Positions 26,194 to 36,292 of a DNA stretch of 64,000 nt are shown here, in pieces. The stretch's first letter is position 1. Each line of letters starts with the position of its first letter. The translations under genes were made by a program, and so were the position numbers. The DNA is from Paraburkholderia flava. GTDB lineage: Bacteria; Pseudomonadota; Gammaproteobacteria; Burkholderiales; Burkholderiaceae. The notes beneath the pieces were generated by a model. That model was not told where the DNA came from. It was given only the letters and a program-made list of their open reading frames with translations, and made no database searches. The stretch covers positions 1,313,135 to 1,377,134 of the forward strand of contig NZ_SMRO01000002.1 in assembly GCF_004359985.1 (NCBI RefSeq), read 5' to 3'.

Positions 26194-27141
26194 TCAGTAG
26201 AGAACGTTTTTGGCGTCGGACGAATCGAGGTTCTGCTTTTCGACCATCATGACGCCCGTGTCCACCTGCTTCGACACAGGCTTGTGTCCGATCACGCTGA
26301 CGAGGGTCTGGATTCCCTTGTAGCCCATCTGATAGGAACTCTGAACTGCGATGGCCTGGATCGTGCCGTCGCGAACAAACCCTTGCAGGTCCTGGTTGCC
26401 GTCGAAGCCGATTGCGATGACCTTGCCGCCTTTTCCAGATTGTTGAAGGGCGCGTCCCATCCCGACGGCGGTCGGTTCGTTGGCGCCGAAAATGCCCTTC
26501 AGGTCGGGGTTGGCCGACAGCACGTCGGTCGTCTGATTCAGCGCAGTTGCCATCTGCGACTGCGAATAGAACGGGCCGACCACTTGCAGCTTCGAATGCG
26601 CGGCAATGTACTTGCGGAACCCGCCGACGCGACCGACCTCCGATCCGGCTCCCGGCACATACGACATGACTGCGATCTTGCCGGTCTGTCCAACCCGATC
26701 GATCATCGCCTTCGCACAGAGTTCGCCGGCTTTCTCGTTGTCGGTCGACAGGAACGACTGGTAGTACTGCTTACCGGCATCGGACACCGCCGAGTCGATC
26801 AGCACGACGGGGATGTGGGCTTCCCACGCTTTCTTGATCGCGGGGACCAGCGCATCCGGGTCGGACGGTGCCAGCACGATGCCCGCGACGTGACGATTGA
26901 CGGCGTTCTCGACCATGTTGACTTCATCGGCGATGGCGGACTCCGCGGCAGGGCCCTGGAAGGTCATCGTGTATCCCTTCGCATCGGCCATGGCGGCGGT
27001 GGCGCCTTTCTGGACGTTCTGCCAGTAATTGGAGTTGGCCGTCTTCACGATGACGGCGATTTCGCCGCCTGCCGCATGCGCGTACGCGCTGAACATCGCG
27101 CACATCGTTGCGGCCGTTGCCAGCACGGATAGCTTTTTCAT
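26194..27141 (-). CDS. Sugar ABC transporter, periplasmic binding protein
   Basis: A 315-residue ribose-type binding protein. The signal peptide MKKLSVLATAATMCAMFSAY is followed by the two-lobe fold with GEIAVIVKTANSNYWQNVQK, VAGIVLAPSDPDALVPAIKK and IGFDGNQDLQGFVRDG. It delivers a monosaccharide to the membrane permease. AAGGAG lies 6 bases before the ATG. Second-to-last transport gene in the operon order ATPase, permease, binding protein. Confidence 0.92.
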   Translation of the reverse strand: MKKLSVLATAATMCAMFSAYAHAAGGEIAVIVKTANSNYWQNVQKGATAAMADAKGYTMTFQGPAAESAIADEVNMVENAVNRHVAGIVLAPSDPDALVPAIKKAWEAHIPVVLIDSAVSDAGKQYYQSFLSTDNEKAGELCAKAMIDRVGQTGKIAVMSYVPGAGSEVGRVGGFRKYIAAHSKLQVVGPFYSQSQMATALNQTTDVLSANPDLKGIFGANEPTAVGMGRALQQSGKGGKVIAIGFDGNQDLQGFVRDGTIQAIAVQSSYQMGYKGIQTLVSVIGHKPVSKQVDTGVMMVEKQNLDSSDAKNVLY

Positions 27142-27180
27142 GTCTCGCTCCTTGATTGTGGTTTGGACTTCATCTTCTGA

Positions 27181-28212
27181 TTACAACTTCCGGTTCCGGA
27201 GTTGGTCGATCCATACGGTGCCGAGAATGACGACACCGATGATGATTTGCTGGATAAAGCTCGATACGCCGTTCATGTTCAGGCCGTTGCGCATCACGCC
27301 GATCACGAACGCGCCGATGGCCGTGCCGGAGATCGTGCCGACGCCACCCATCAATGACGTCCCGCCGATGACCGCGCTTGCGATGGCGTCGAGCTCGTAC
27401 ATCACGCCTTCGTTCGGCTGGGCCGTGACGAGGCGCGACATCAGTACGCAGCCGGTGACGCCTGCGAGCAATCCGGACAGGACGTAGGTGAAGAGCTTGA
27501 CGCCTTGCACGTTGACGCCGGACAGTCGCGCGGCTTCCGCGTTCGATCCGACTGCGTAGATGTGACGGCCCAGCGACGTTCGCGACAGCAGAACGGAGAC
27601 CGCAACGAACAGGACCACCATGATGATGACGGGGTACGGAATGCCTGGAAAGGTCGTGTCGGGAAAGCCGTCAGCCCCGATATGAGAGATCTTGAAAAGC
27701 GCGCCGTTGCCGAGCTTGCCGAAGGCTTCGCCGAGCCCGGAGACGGGTCTCGCGCCCGTGATCTGCAGTGCCAGACCGCGAGCGACCAGCATCATGCCGA
27801 GAGTCGCGATGAACGGCGGCAGCCCCATGCGCGTGACGCAGATGCCGTTGACCCATCCGCAGGCGCCGCCGACGAGCATGCCGCCCAGCATCGCGATGGG
27901 TATCGGTACGCCGGCCTTGACGAGCAGGGCGGCCGCGACACCCGCCAGCGCCAGCACCGATCCGACCGACAGGTCGATGCCCCCGGTAATGATCACGCAC
28001 GTTGCGGCCACGCCGAGGTACGCGATGGACGTGACCTGAAGCGCAACGGTCATCAGGTTGTCGACAGAGAAGAATGCAGAGCTGGTCAGCGAGAACGAGA
28101 CGATCAGCACCACGAGGCTGCCCAGTGCGGCAAATTTCTGGATCAGGTCACGGCGTCGCTGCCGTACCTGTATGTCGAGAGCCTGCGCGCGGCCCGATGT
28201 AACTTCAAGCAT
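27181..28212 (-). CDS. Sugar ABC transporter permease (RbsC type)
   Basis: A 343-residue protein with 8-10 hydrophobic helices and the family stretch CVIITGGIDLSVGSVLALAG and TLGMMLVARGLALQITGARP. GGGAG lies 5 bases before the ATG. Its start overlaps the end of the ATPase gene by 8 bp, so the two are translated together. It forms the membrane channel of the sugar importer. Confidence 0.92.
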   Translation of the reverse strand: MLEVTSGRAQALDIQVRQRRRDLIQKFAALGSLVVLIVSFSLTSSAFFSVDNLMTVALQVTSIAYLGVAATCVIITGGIDLSVGSVLALAGVAAALLVKAGVPIPIAMLGGMLVGGACGWVNGICVTRMGLPPFIATLGMMLVARGLALQITGARPVSGLGEAFGKLGNGALFKISHIGADGFPDTTFPGIPYPVIIMVVLFVAVSVLLSRTSLGRHIYAVGSNAEAARLSGVNVQGVKLFTYVLSGLLAGVTGCVLMSRLVTAQPNEGVMYELDAIASAVIGGTSLMGGVGTISGTAIGAFVIGVMRNGLNMNGVSSFIQQIIIGVVILGTVWIDQLRNRKL

Positions 28213-29752
28213 GACTTCTCCCTGATGCGTGGTGCAAGATTTCCTCCTGACTGGTCTGTCTGGTCTCGAGGACAGCGGTGATAAGCCCCTCGTGAAACAC
28301 GGCGATACGATCCGTCATGCCGAGCAGCTCGGGCAGTTCCGAACTGATCAGGACGACGCCGACGCCGTCTGCGGCCAGGCGGTCCATCAGCCCGTAAATC
28401 GCGTACTTCGCGCCGACGTCGATGCCGCGCGTCGGCTCATCGAAAAACAGGATGCGCGAGCCGCGGTATAACCACTTGCTGATGACGATCTTCTGCTGAT
28501 TTCCGCCGGACAGATTCTTCGTGATCTGGCTGACCGTCGGTGTACGGATACCGAGTTCGCGAACGTAGCGCTCCGCGATGGCCGTCTCCTCGGAGAAGCG
28601 CAAAAAGCCGTGCGACGAGATAGCCCGGATGTTGGCCAGCGTGATGTTGGCGGACACCGGCATCGAGAGTGCGAGGCCGTCTTTCTTCCGGTCTTCGGAC
28701 AGGTACGCGATCCCGTGGCGAATGGCTTCGCGCGGCGAGCCGATCACGACAGGGGTGTCACCCAGCAGGATGGAACCGGAATCGGGCCGCTCGGCGCCGA
28801 AGATCGCGCGGGCGACTTCGGTGCGTCCCGCGCCCATCAGACCCGCGAAGCCAAGGATCTCGCCCTTGCGCAGGTCGAACGAAAGCGGGCCGAACGTGCC
28901 TGTCCTTTGCAGATCGCGCACCCTCAGCAGGACCTGATCCGTCGGCGTGGACTCGCGTGGCGGATACGCGTCGGAAAGCGGACGTCCGACCATCCGGGCC
29001 ACGATCTCGTCGACGGTCGTCGCCGCGAAATCGCTCGTCGCGATATGACGGCCATCGCGCAGCACCGTGACGCGGTCCACGATCTCGGCCATCTCGTCGA
29101 GCCGGTGCGAGATGTACAGAATCGCCACCCCGTCAGCGCGTAGTTCCCTGATGATGCGGAACAACTGGACCGTTTCCGATTCGGTCAGCGATGACGTGGG
29201 TTCATCCATGATGAGCACGCGCGCGTCGAGAGACAGCGCCTTCGCGATCTCCACCATCTGCTGCTGTGCAATCGAGAGTGCACCGACCAACGTCGTCGGC
29301 GACACGTTCAGTCCGATGCGTTGCAGACACTGCTGCGCGTTGGCGTTCAGCGTGCGGTAGTCGACGAACGGGCCGCGCTTAGGTTCACGCGCAAGGTAGA
29401 TGTTCTCCGCGACCGACAGGTGGGGAACCAGGTTCAGCTCCTGGTGGATGATCGCGATGCCTGCGGCCTGTGCCTCGGAGGTGGACGAGAATTTCACCGG
29501 CGCGCCTTCATAGCGCACCACACCGTCGTCCGCGTGGTACTGGCCACTGATGATTTTCATCAGCGTCGATTTACCGGCGCCGTTCTCCCCGCAGATGGCG
29601 TGGACCTCACCGGACCGTAGATCGAGATCGATGCCATCGAGTGCAACAACGCCGGGGAAGCGCTTGCCCACACCCTGCAACTGCAGAATGGTGGGGGATG
29701 CCGGCTGTCCAGCGGAAACGTCTGGTGCTTGCCGCGTGTTGGCACTCGTCAT
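28205..29752 (-). CDS. Sugar ABC transporter ATP-binding protein (RbsA type, two ATPase domains)
   Basis: A 515-residue double-cassette protein. The N-terminal half has Walker A GENGAGKST, signature LSIAQQQM and Walker B VLIMDEPTSS; the C-terminal half has the degenerate loop GLMGAGRTEV, signature LSGGNQQK and ILFFDEPTRG, as in RbsA. GGAG six bases upstream favours the start MTSANTRQAPD at 29752 over earlier ATGs. First gene of the sugar operon, divergent from the FadR-type regulator. Confidence 0.92.
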   Translation of the reverse strand: MTSANTRQAPDVSAGQPASPTILQLQGVGKRFPGVVALDGIDLDLRSGEVHAICGENGAGKSTLMKIISGQYHADDGVVRYEGAPVKFSSTSEAQAAGIAIIHQELNLVPHLSVAENIYLAREPKRGPFVDYRTLNANAQQCLQRIGLNVSPTTLVGALSIAQQQMVEIAKALSLDARVLIMDEPTSSLTESETVQLFRIIRELRADGVAILYISHRLDEMAEIVDRVTVLRDGRHIATSDFAATTVDEIVARMVGRPLSDAYPPRESTPTDQVLLRVRDLQRTGTFGPLSFDLRKGEILGFAGLMGAGRTEVARAIFGAERPDSGSILLGDTPVVIGSPREAIRHGIAYLSEDRKKDGLALSMPVSANITLANIRAISSHGFLRFSEETAIAERYVRELGIRTPTVSQITKNLSGGNQQKIVISKWLYRGSRILFFDEPTRGIDVGAKYAIYGLMDRLAADGVGVVLISSELPELLGMTDRIAVFHEGLITAVLETRQTSQEEILHHASGRSHA

Positions 29753-29839
29753 GCGTGTCTCCATGGTGACTGGCGCAGCCCCGGAACGGGTGGAAACTGG
29801 CCAGTCCAGTTTCGACGAATTAGAGCCTGGAACACCCAT

Positions 29840-29886
29840 TTGGTCAAGCCAATATCAATAAACTACAACTGACCATACCAATGGTA
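29840..29886. promoter_or_regulatory. Candidate FadR-family operators in the divergent promoter
   Basis: Two inverted repeats: TTGGTCAAGCCAA (29840-29852) and TACCAATGGTA (29876-29886). Both have the TGGT...ACCA-like half-sites favoured by FadR-subfamily regulators, and they lie between the sugar operon and the fadR-type gene. Confidence 0.55.
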
Positions 29887-29995
29887 AAAACCCTCATATC
29901 TCGCTGAGTGCCCCAGTCGATAAGGGATTCTGCCGCCATGGTAGACTCGCTTCGAACCCGGGATAGCCGGGAATTCGAGCGAGCATTGTGCGGCG

Positions 29996-30700
29996 ATGAA
30001 ACAGACAGAACCAAAGCGGCTTTACCAATCTGTGGCGACGCAGATTCTTGCGTTGATCCGTCAAGGCGGATTGCCGTCGGGCGGCCGGTTGCCGCCCGAG
30101 CGCGAGCTCGCCACGACCCTCGGGGTCTCGCGTCCGTCGTTGCGTGAAGCGTTGATCGCTCTGGAAATCGGCGGTCAGATCGAGATCCGTCTCGGATCGG
30201 GGATCTACGTCCGCGATCCCGGCGAAGGGGACGGCAACGCGATACCGGCGTTGGGGGATAGCCCTTCCGAATTGATGCAGGCTCGTGGGGCCATAGAAGG
30301 CTCAGTGATCGTGCTGGCCACCGGGCGATTTTCGGCCGCCGCCCTCGACCGTTTGCGCCGAACCGTCGAGCGGATGAAACGGCTCGCCATAGCGGGAAAA
30401 TCGCCCATCGACGCAGACCGGCAATTTCATATGCTCATCGCGGAGGTGGCAGGCAATTCTGTGCTGAGCCGCTTTGTCGGCGAACTGTTTGATAGCCGTC
30501 ACGACCCGATCGCCGCGGCCATCCGGGGACATTCGGAAAGCACGGAAACCTGGGCTGAAGCGGTCAAGGAGCACGAGCAGATTCTCAAGGCATTGCAGGC
30601 CGGCGATCCCATCTCGGCGCAAACGGCCATGCGGGCGCATCTTCAGGCGTCCGAGGAGCGCTGGATAGCAGGTGTGCTGCAGCAGGGTGATGCGCACTAG
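29996..30700 (+). CDS. FadR-subfamily GntR regulator of the sugar cluster
   Basis: A 234-residue regulator. The winged helix is at residues ~8-72 (GGRLPPERELATTLGVSRPS, LREALIALEIGGQIEIRLGS), and the C-terminal FCD domain carries the usual metal-site residues (DRQFHMLIAEVAGN, EHEQILKALQAGD). It most likely represses the divergent transport operon until a sugar-acid intermediate binds. The ligand is unknown. Confidence 0.9.
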   Translation: MKQTEPKRLYQSVATQILALIRQGGLPSGGRLPPERELATTLGVSRPSLREALIALEIGGQIEIRLGSGIYVRDPGEGDGNAIPALGDSPSELMQARGAIEGSVIVLATGRFSAAALDRLRRTVERMKRLAIAGKSPIDADRQFHMLIAEVAGNSVLSRFVGELFDSRHDPIAAAIRGHSESTETWAEAVKEHEQILKALQAGDPISAQTAMRAHLQASEERWIAGVLQQGDAH

Positions 30701-30848
30701 TGGGGCGATGCGCGACTCGATGGCAAGCGTCGCACGCTGTCGATCATTCCGTCCTGATGGTCGCGCAGGTCGCTGCCAGAAGTTTGACGCTCAGGTCATT
30801 GGGACTTTCGATTGCACGCTTTGACCGAATGCACTTCTGTCCCGCACG

Positions 30849-31940
30849 TCACGAATCTCCAGTCTCTTCCCACTGCGCAAGAAGTTCGGCGGGAATCGCC
30901 GTGACGACCTGCGCGTAGCGTTTGCCGACGAACTGTTCCGCACGTTTGAGCAGCACCGGAATCGGGCTGCTCGGTTCGTGGATTTCGAACCATGTACGAG
31001 CGGAGCGGATCAGGTCGAGGGCTGCCCGGCGATCCGCAGGTTCCGCAGAGGACTGAGTCGGCGTGCGGCCAGGAACGGCATTCGTCGGTTCGGGTTCTGA
31101 CTGTGTGTCGCTTTCCAATGATTCATCCGGTTCAGAACCCGGTTCGATAGCTGTTTCGAACGACCTGGATGCGTTTATCGGTGCAGTTAACTTGCCGAGC
31201 AGCTGGCTCAGCGGCGACAGATCCGGCCGATACGCTTCGAGATGACTGGCGCACCACGCATCGATCGTTGCGAGACTGGCGACTGCGTCATCGAAGCCCA
31301 ACATCGTCGCCGGTTGCTGCGTACGCAGATCCTGTAACTGCTGCGCGACGGACTCCGGCGCGAGTGCATCGGTAGCGCGCGGCCACGCAAACGCGCGCTC
31401 GACGTCGCGGACCTGCAGCCGCGCGAGCGTCGATTTCGTGAGCACGATTTCGCGCACGTCGGCCAGCAGTCCTTCGGGATCGGTGAGTGCCTGCAGCGCA
31501 TTCATCCGCATTTCGAGCGCCGCGTCGTGTTCGGTATCAGTATCAGTATCGGACTGCGGATGCACGCGCCCGGCGAACGTCTGCAGCCACGCGGCGAGCA
31601 ACCCGATGCCTTCGGCGAGCCCCGCTGCGCCACCGAGCCGCGTGCGGCACCGCGTATAGAGAATCGCGACGCGCATGTCCTTCGTGCGCATCATGAGCCG
31701 CTTGCAGTCGCGTTCGACCTCGCTCCAGTTGACCGGATCCGGCCCGCCGATGAACGCGCCGTACTGCACATCCTGCCTCGGCGCGGCGCTCGCGAACAGC
31801 ACGACGAAGTCATGGTCGTATTCGAGATCCGGACCGCACGGAGCCGTGTCGGTGACGGGTGTCAGCCAGTCGTGCTGCGGTGTGTTCTTGACCGCGGCTT
31901 TACCGGACTCGACCCGGCCGGCTGCGTGCTTCTTGCTCAT
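30849..31940 (-). CDS. tssA: Type VI secretion protein TssA (ImpA family)
   Basis: A 363-residue protein with the ImpA N-terminal domain: PVTDTAPCGPDLEYDHDFVV and MRTKDMRVAILYTRCRTRLG. The acidic linker at ~265-305 (PGSEPDESLESDTQSEPEPT) is followed by a C-terminal domain ending in PVLLKRAEQFVGKRYAQVVT. TssA caps the growing sheath and helps assemble the baseplate. It overlaps tssG by 4 bp and is last in the minus-strand operon. Confidence 0.9.
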   Translation of the reverse strand: MSKKHAAGRVESGKAAVKNTPQHDWLTPVTDTAPCGPDLEYDHDFVVLFASAAPRQDVQYGAFIGGPDPVNWSEVERDCKRLMMRTKDMRVAILYTRCRTRLGGAAGLAEGIGLLAAWLQTFAGRVHPQSDTDTDTEHDAALEMRMNALQALTDPEGLLADVREIVLTKSTLARLQVRDVERAFAWPRATDALAPESVAQQLQDLRTQQPATMLGFDDAVASLATIDAWCASHLEAYRPDLSPLSQLLGKLTAPINASRSFETAIEPGSEPDESLESDTQSEPEPTNAVPGRTPTQSSAEPADRRAALDLIRSARTWFEIHEPSSPIPVLLKRAEQFVGKRYAQVVTAIPAELLAQWEETGDS

Positions 31941-33010
31941 GATGTTTTCCGCCTGTCGTTGGCTTCGCGCTCGAAGTGTCGTGCGTAACGCTCGGGTTCG
32001 AATCGCATGCCGGTGATCGGCCGGTCAGCGTGCGGATACCCGAGCCATCCCGACCACCCGATGCGCTGCGCGCCGCCCATCACTGCAGGCGGCGCACTGT
32101 CGGGCTTGATACGCAGTTCCAGTTCCCATTCGAGCTCATGACCGACGAACGCACGCACCCACTCGACGACGCGCGGCAGATCCTCGCCTTGCGGCGTGAA
32201 GCGCAGATACGCCGCGAGATCGACCGGGCCGATCACGATACGAAAGCGATGCTGACGATCGGGGGCAACGCGCCCGAGCATCGCTCCGTGCCCCATCGTT
32301 GCAGCCGGTCCCGGACGACCCATGCGGCCGCAATCCGCCGGATCGATTTCGATCCAGTGAAATACGTTTTCTTCGATGGCGACCGGCACGCCGAAGTAAT
32401 GGGCAAGCGTCGCGCGTAGTCCATCCGGATTGCGTGACTCGCGGACGAGATGAGCCGAGGCAGCAAGCCGCGCATGCGACGGCAGCGGACGTCGCCGTAT
32501 TTCGCCGACGTCGTGACCGGTCAGGCTCGCGACGTAAAACGAAAAACGCTCGTCGTCGCATCGGTCGAGTCCCGCCGTCGACTGCGCGGAAGCCCACGCC
32601 CGATAGAACAGCGTGAAAAAGCGATGATGAAAGATGTCGAAGAAATCGACGGTCGTCGGGTCGTGCCGACCTTCGTCGCGATCCTTCGCGATCTCGGTAA
32701 CGTGGATCGGCAGAGGACCATTCGGTCCGAGCATGCCGAGGCCGAACAGCCGCACCTTGAGGCGTCCCGCAGCTTCCTGCACGCTTGCGATTTCGCGCGG
32801 CGCAAACGCGAGGCTCGGCTGCTGCCCGAGCCGAAACGGTTCGGCCTGAGGGCGACGCGCGGTGCCGACCGGATCGATCGCCGCATTCGCACCGATGCGC
32901 CTCAGCAGCGACAGGAACCCGAAGCGCCACGGCTCGGCCTGCAGGCGCTCGAGCAGGTCGGGCGAAAGCGTGCTGTCGCGGACGCGCGCGGGAAGGGTGG
33001 CGCGCTTCAT
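31937..33010 (-). CDS. tssG: Type VI secretion baseplate protein TssG
   Basis: A 357-residue TssG: WRFGFLSLLRRIGANAAIDP, GLGMLGPNGPLPIHVTEIAK and FDIFHHRFFTLFYRAWASAQ are standard. The ATG at 33010 overlaps the tssF stop (TGATG), which decides the start. TssG joins TssF, TssE and TssK in the baseplate wedge. Confidence 0.92.
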   Translation of the reverse strand: MKRATLPARVRDSTLSPDLLERLQAEPWRFGFLSLLRRIGANAAIDPVGTARRPQAEPFRLGQQPSLAFAPREIASVQEAAGRLKVRLFGLGMLGPNGPLPIHVTEIAKDRDEGRHDPTTVDFFDIFHHRFFTLFYRAWASAQSTAGLDRCDDERFSFYVASLTGHDVGEIRRRPLPSHARLAASAHLVRESRNPDGLRATLAHYFGVPVAIEENVFHWIEIDPADCGRMGRPGPAATMGHGAMLGRVAPDRQHRFRIVIGPVDLAAYLRFTPQGEDLPRVVEWVRAFVGHELEWELELRIKPDSAPPAVMGGAQRIGWSGWLGYPHADRPITGMRFEPERYARHFEREANDRRKTS

Positions 33011-34899
33011 CACAGCACTCCGCGCGTACCAGTGCGAACCGGCCATCGAGCCACGCTGCCGCGCTGCATCGAATGCAGTTCGGTCTGCGTGAAACTATTG
33101 ATCGACACATGCCGCGCCAGCCAGTGTTCGAGGATGAGCCCGAAGAGATAAGGACTCGCGCCGGAGAAACCCGCTTCATCGACCGTCAGCGTGCATTCGA
33201 TCCCGCGTCCGAACGTCATCGGTCCCGTACCCGGAAGTTTGCGCGTGACGGGCCGCGTCTTCACGCCGATCAGACTTTCCACCTGCCGACTGTGTTCCGT
33301 GTTCCCGTCCGACAGGTACAACCGAAGCAGATCGCGCAAACCCTGTCCTCCGTCGCGATGATCGAGATCGTCGAGCGGCAGATAGTTGAAATTGAGTTGC
33401 CGGATCAATCGCCATGCGGTTTCGCGCTCGGCGAAGGGGGCACGCGGCGGACTCGGTGGTCGAATCAGCCCAATGCTTTCGACCGGCGCGGACTGTGCGG
33501 TTGTCAGATCGCGGATGCCATTGCGCGGGACGAGCGTCGCGAGATCGCGGTTGGTCAGCAGTGCATCGACCGACAGAAAGCGGATGTTCTCGCCATACGG
33601 CGCTTCGTTCTGATCGACCAGCGACAGAAAGACTTCGGTACCGATATACGGCGTACGTGTGCCGTATCGACGCGCGGAGTCGGACGCGAGCCGCCGCTCG
33701 CGCCGCGTCGAAAAATACCGACCGTGATTGCCCTCGTCATCGTTCAACGTTTGATAGAGCGGGCGGAATTCCAGTTCCTCGGAGGTTGCCGCGACCTGTC
33801 CATACACGGTCGCGACGGAGAACACTTCGTAGTCGAGCGGCGTGAGCCGGGCCGGCACGAGGTGAAACTCGGTTTCGAGCGGGGAGATTTCGATGCGGTC
33901 GGTGTGCTTCTCAAAGAGATTGATGACCGGCGTGCAGAACAGCGCGAAGCGCGATGCGTCGACGAGATTCGCGAGCGGGCCTGGCGCACGATCGAGCAGC
34001 ACGACGATCTCGACCTCGCGTCCGTCGATCTGCGACAAGCCCTCAGCGAGGCCGTTCAGTGCGAAGAACCAGAAGCGCTCCGGGCACGCGAAATATTCGT
34101 GCAGAAGATTGTGCCCATGGAATTTCGTCCATGTGAGCGGCAGCAGGTTTTGATCGGTACGCAATCCTTCGTGTTCGACCGCGTCGACAGTGACAGCGGC
34201 GAGCGGACGATTCGTTGCACCGAATTCGCCTGGCGGCGCAATCACCGATGCGATGCTCGCGGTGTGCAGCAGTTCGAACAGATGCGATGCGACCTGTTCG
34301 TCGCCGGCGAGATAGACAGGCAGCCGGTCGAGTCCTCGCAGATCGGCCACGCGCACATCGCCCGTGACCGCGAGCTTGAGTCGTAGTGCGCCGCGCACCT
34401 GCCGGTCGGGCGGCACGTAGCGATCGAGCGACGGAATGTCCGGCGGAATGCCGGTCAAACGCGCTTCGGTAATCGTCAGCGGCCAGAGCGTCACGTCCTG
34501 GCCGCTCGTGAACTGGCATGCGGTTTTTTCTCCATCGGGAACCTGCGCAGTGAACGCCGTGCCGCGCGCAACGCGATAACCCCCGACGAGATTCCCCTCC
34601 GCCTTTCCTGGATAAAGCCGTGCGACGGCGATCGACGGCGTCGGCGCAATGTAGTTCGGGTAGATCACTTCGAGCAGCCGGCCGGTGAAGCGCGGGAACT
34701 CCGCATCCAGCTTGATCTGCATGCGCGCGGCCATGAAGCAGAACGATTCGATCAGACGTTCGACGTAGGGGTCCGCGACTTCGCCCGTCTGCATGCCGAG
34801 CCGGCGCGCGATCTTCGGATGCGCGTGCGCGAACTCGCCCGCCAGCTCGCGCATGTAGATGAGTTCCTGGTTGTAGTAGTCGAGCAGTCGCGGGTCCAT
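33010..34899 (-). CDS. tssF: Type VI secretion baseplate protein TssF
   Basis: A 629-residue protein opening MDPRLLDYYNQELIYMRELA, with the family stretch ESFCFMAARMQIKLDAEFPR and TGRLLEVIYPNYIAPTPSIA. It forms the baseplate wedge with TssG, to which it is translationally coupled. It appears intact and full length. Confidence 0.95.
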   Translation of the reverse strand: MDPRLLDYYNQELIYMRELAGEFAHAHPKIARRLGMQTGEVADPYVERLIESFCFMAARMQIKLDAEFPRFTGRLLEVIYPNYIAPTPSIAVARLYPGKAEGNLVGGYRVARGTAFTAQVPDGEKTACQFTSGQDVTLWPLTITEARLTGIPPDIPSLDRYVPPDRQVRGALRLKLAVTGDVRVADLRGLDRLPVYLAGDEQVASHLFELLHTASIASVIAPPGEFGATNRPLAAVTVDAVEHEGLRTDQNLLPLTWTKFHGHNLLHEYFACPERFWFFALNGLAEGLSQIDGREVEIVVLLDRAPGPLANLVDASRFALFCTPVINLFEKHTDRIEISPLETEFHLVPARLTPLDYEVFSVATVYGQVAATSEELEFRPLYQTLNDDEGNHGRYFSTRRERRLASDSARRYGTRTPYIGTEVFLSLVDQNEAPYGENIRFLSVDALLTNRDLATLVPRNGIRDLTTAQSAPVESIGLIRPPSPPRAPFAERETAWRLIRQLNFNYLPLDDLDHRDGGQGLRDLLRLYLSDGNTEHSRQVESLIGVKTRPVTRKLPGTGPMTFGRGIECTLTVDEAGFSGASPYLFGLILEHWLARHVSINSFTQTELHSMQRGSVARWPVRTGTRGVL

Positions 34900-34935
34900 C
34901 GAAAGGTCTCGTTATGGTGGTCGGGCTGTGTCTGC

Positions 34936-35475
34936 TCAGGTGCTGCGTATGCCGGTGATCTGGATTTCGCTCGTTTCGAGATCGAGCGAACTCTGCACCG
35001 TAAATTCGAGCGGATAGGGATCCATGTGAACCATGCCGCGCACTTCGAACGCGAGGATGTTGTGATGTTCACCCGCGTCGATCGCGTGGCGGGGCGACAC
35101 CACCAGCGAATCGGGAATCAGTCGCGGTTCGAAATCGGTCAGCGCATGGCGGATCATCCGCTCGAGGTCGTTCCACTGACGCGATGCGAGAAACGTACCG
35201 GCGAGCGGCGGCACGCCGAAGTTGACGGTCGACGAAGCCGCGTGCGGGTAACGCTCACGATCGATCTGGTCTTCGATGCTGGTCGTGTTGAGCAGATAGG
35301 TCAGATCGCGCTGCACGATGTCGCGCATCTGTTTGCGCGTGACCGTGTATTCGTCGGCGGTCTCGACGTGACGATGCGGGGCATCGTCACGCAGGCGATC
35401 AAGCAGCGTCGGCATCAGATGCGCATTCGCGCGGCGCGGCGTGCGGCCGGAGAGCTCGTCTTTACGTGTGGTCAT
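34936..35475 (-). CDS. tssE: Type VI secretion lysozyme-like baseplate protein TssE
   Basis: A 179-residue gp25-like protein: LMPTLLDRLRDD, VQRDLTYLLNTTS and the conserved VNFGVPPLAG. The C-terminal part contains ALTDFEPRLIPDSLVVSPRH. It links the baseplate to the sheath. It overlaps the end of tagJ by 14 bp. Confidence 0.9.
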   Translation of the reverse strand: MTTRKDELSGRTPRRANAHLMPTLLDRLRDDAPHRHVETADEYTVTRKQMRDIVQRDLTYLLNTTSIEDQIDRERYPHAASSTVNFGVPPLAGTFLASRQWNDLERMIRHALTDFEPRLIPDSLVVSPRHAIDAGEHHNILAFEVRGMVHMDPYPLEFTVQSSLDLETSEIQITGIRST

Positions 35476-36292
35476 GGCTGCTGCCTTCCTGCTTATCGTC
35501 GATCGTCGCAGGCGTGCCGAACTGGCAGTGCGTCAACTCGAACAGACCGAAGTCGCCCTGGTCCGTGATCCAGGTTTTCTGTCCCAGCGCAATGACCCCG
35601 GTGCGCCCCGATTCCTGCCATACGGTTTCGCGGCCGAGGCGCAACGTATCGGCGCATGCTTCCGAGCCGGGATAACGAGCGGGCATCAGGCCGTGCACGA
35701 CGCTGCTGTCCGCGAGCGTTAGCTTGCAGGGCGCCCAGATCAGATCGATCAGGTTGACCGGCGACGAGATGTGCCATGCAGCCAGATCCGAAAAAGGCAC
35801 CCATCGATAGTGTCCGGCCGTGATGACTTCGCATACGGGGCCGAAGCGCGAATCGCTGTCGGCGATCCATTCGGTGTGTCCGTGCGAGGTATGAGCGGCG
35901 ACGGGCGGCGCGGTTTCTAGCGCGCTCGCGTGTACGTCGTCCGCTGCGTCGTTGTGTCCGTCTGCGGCGAGCCGCAGCGCGTCGATCAATTGCGCTGTCC
36001 ATGCGGGTGGCTCGAGGATGAACCCCGGGCGCTGCTGTCCCGCGAGAACCTTTTGTCGCCAGTGTTCGGCACGAATCAGGTCACGATACGTTTGCGCAAT
36101 CTGCGTGTGTTGCGGTTCGAGCTTCGCCCACGTCTGCAGCTGCTGGATCGAACGCGTCCAGTTGCCCATCGCGCACATCAGCTGGAACAGCGCCCAGCGA
36201 TGCGACGCGACGGCCGGTTGCATGCGGACGCTCGCTTCGATTTCGGCGATCTGTTCAACGAGCGACAGGCCGTTCAGATGTGCCGTGTTCAT
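35462..36292 (-). CDS. tagJ: Type VI accessory protein TagJ (ImpE/SciE)
   Basis: A 276-residue protein with an N-terminal TPR-like region (HRWALFQLMCAMGNWTRSIQ, QLQTWAKLEPQHTQIAQTYR) and the C-terminal SciE block ending GQKTWITDQGDFGLFELTHC. TagJ binds the TssB sheath subunit in some systems. It overlaps tagK by 4 bp. Confidence 0.88.
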   Translation of the reverse strand: MNTAHLNGLSLVEQIAEIEASVRMQPAVASHRWALFQLMCAMGNWTRSIQQLQTWAKLEPQHTQIAQTYRDLIRAEHWRQKVLAGQQRPGFILEPPAWTAQLIDALRLAADGHNDAADDVHASALETAPPVAAHTSHGHTEWIADSDSRFGPVCEVITAGHYRWVPFSDLAAWHISSPVNLIDLIWAPCKLTLADSSVVHGLMPARYPGSEACADTLRLGRETVWQESGRTGVIALGQKTWITDQGDFGLFELTHCQFGTPATIDDKQEGSSHDHT

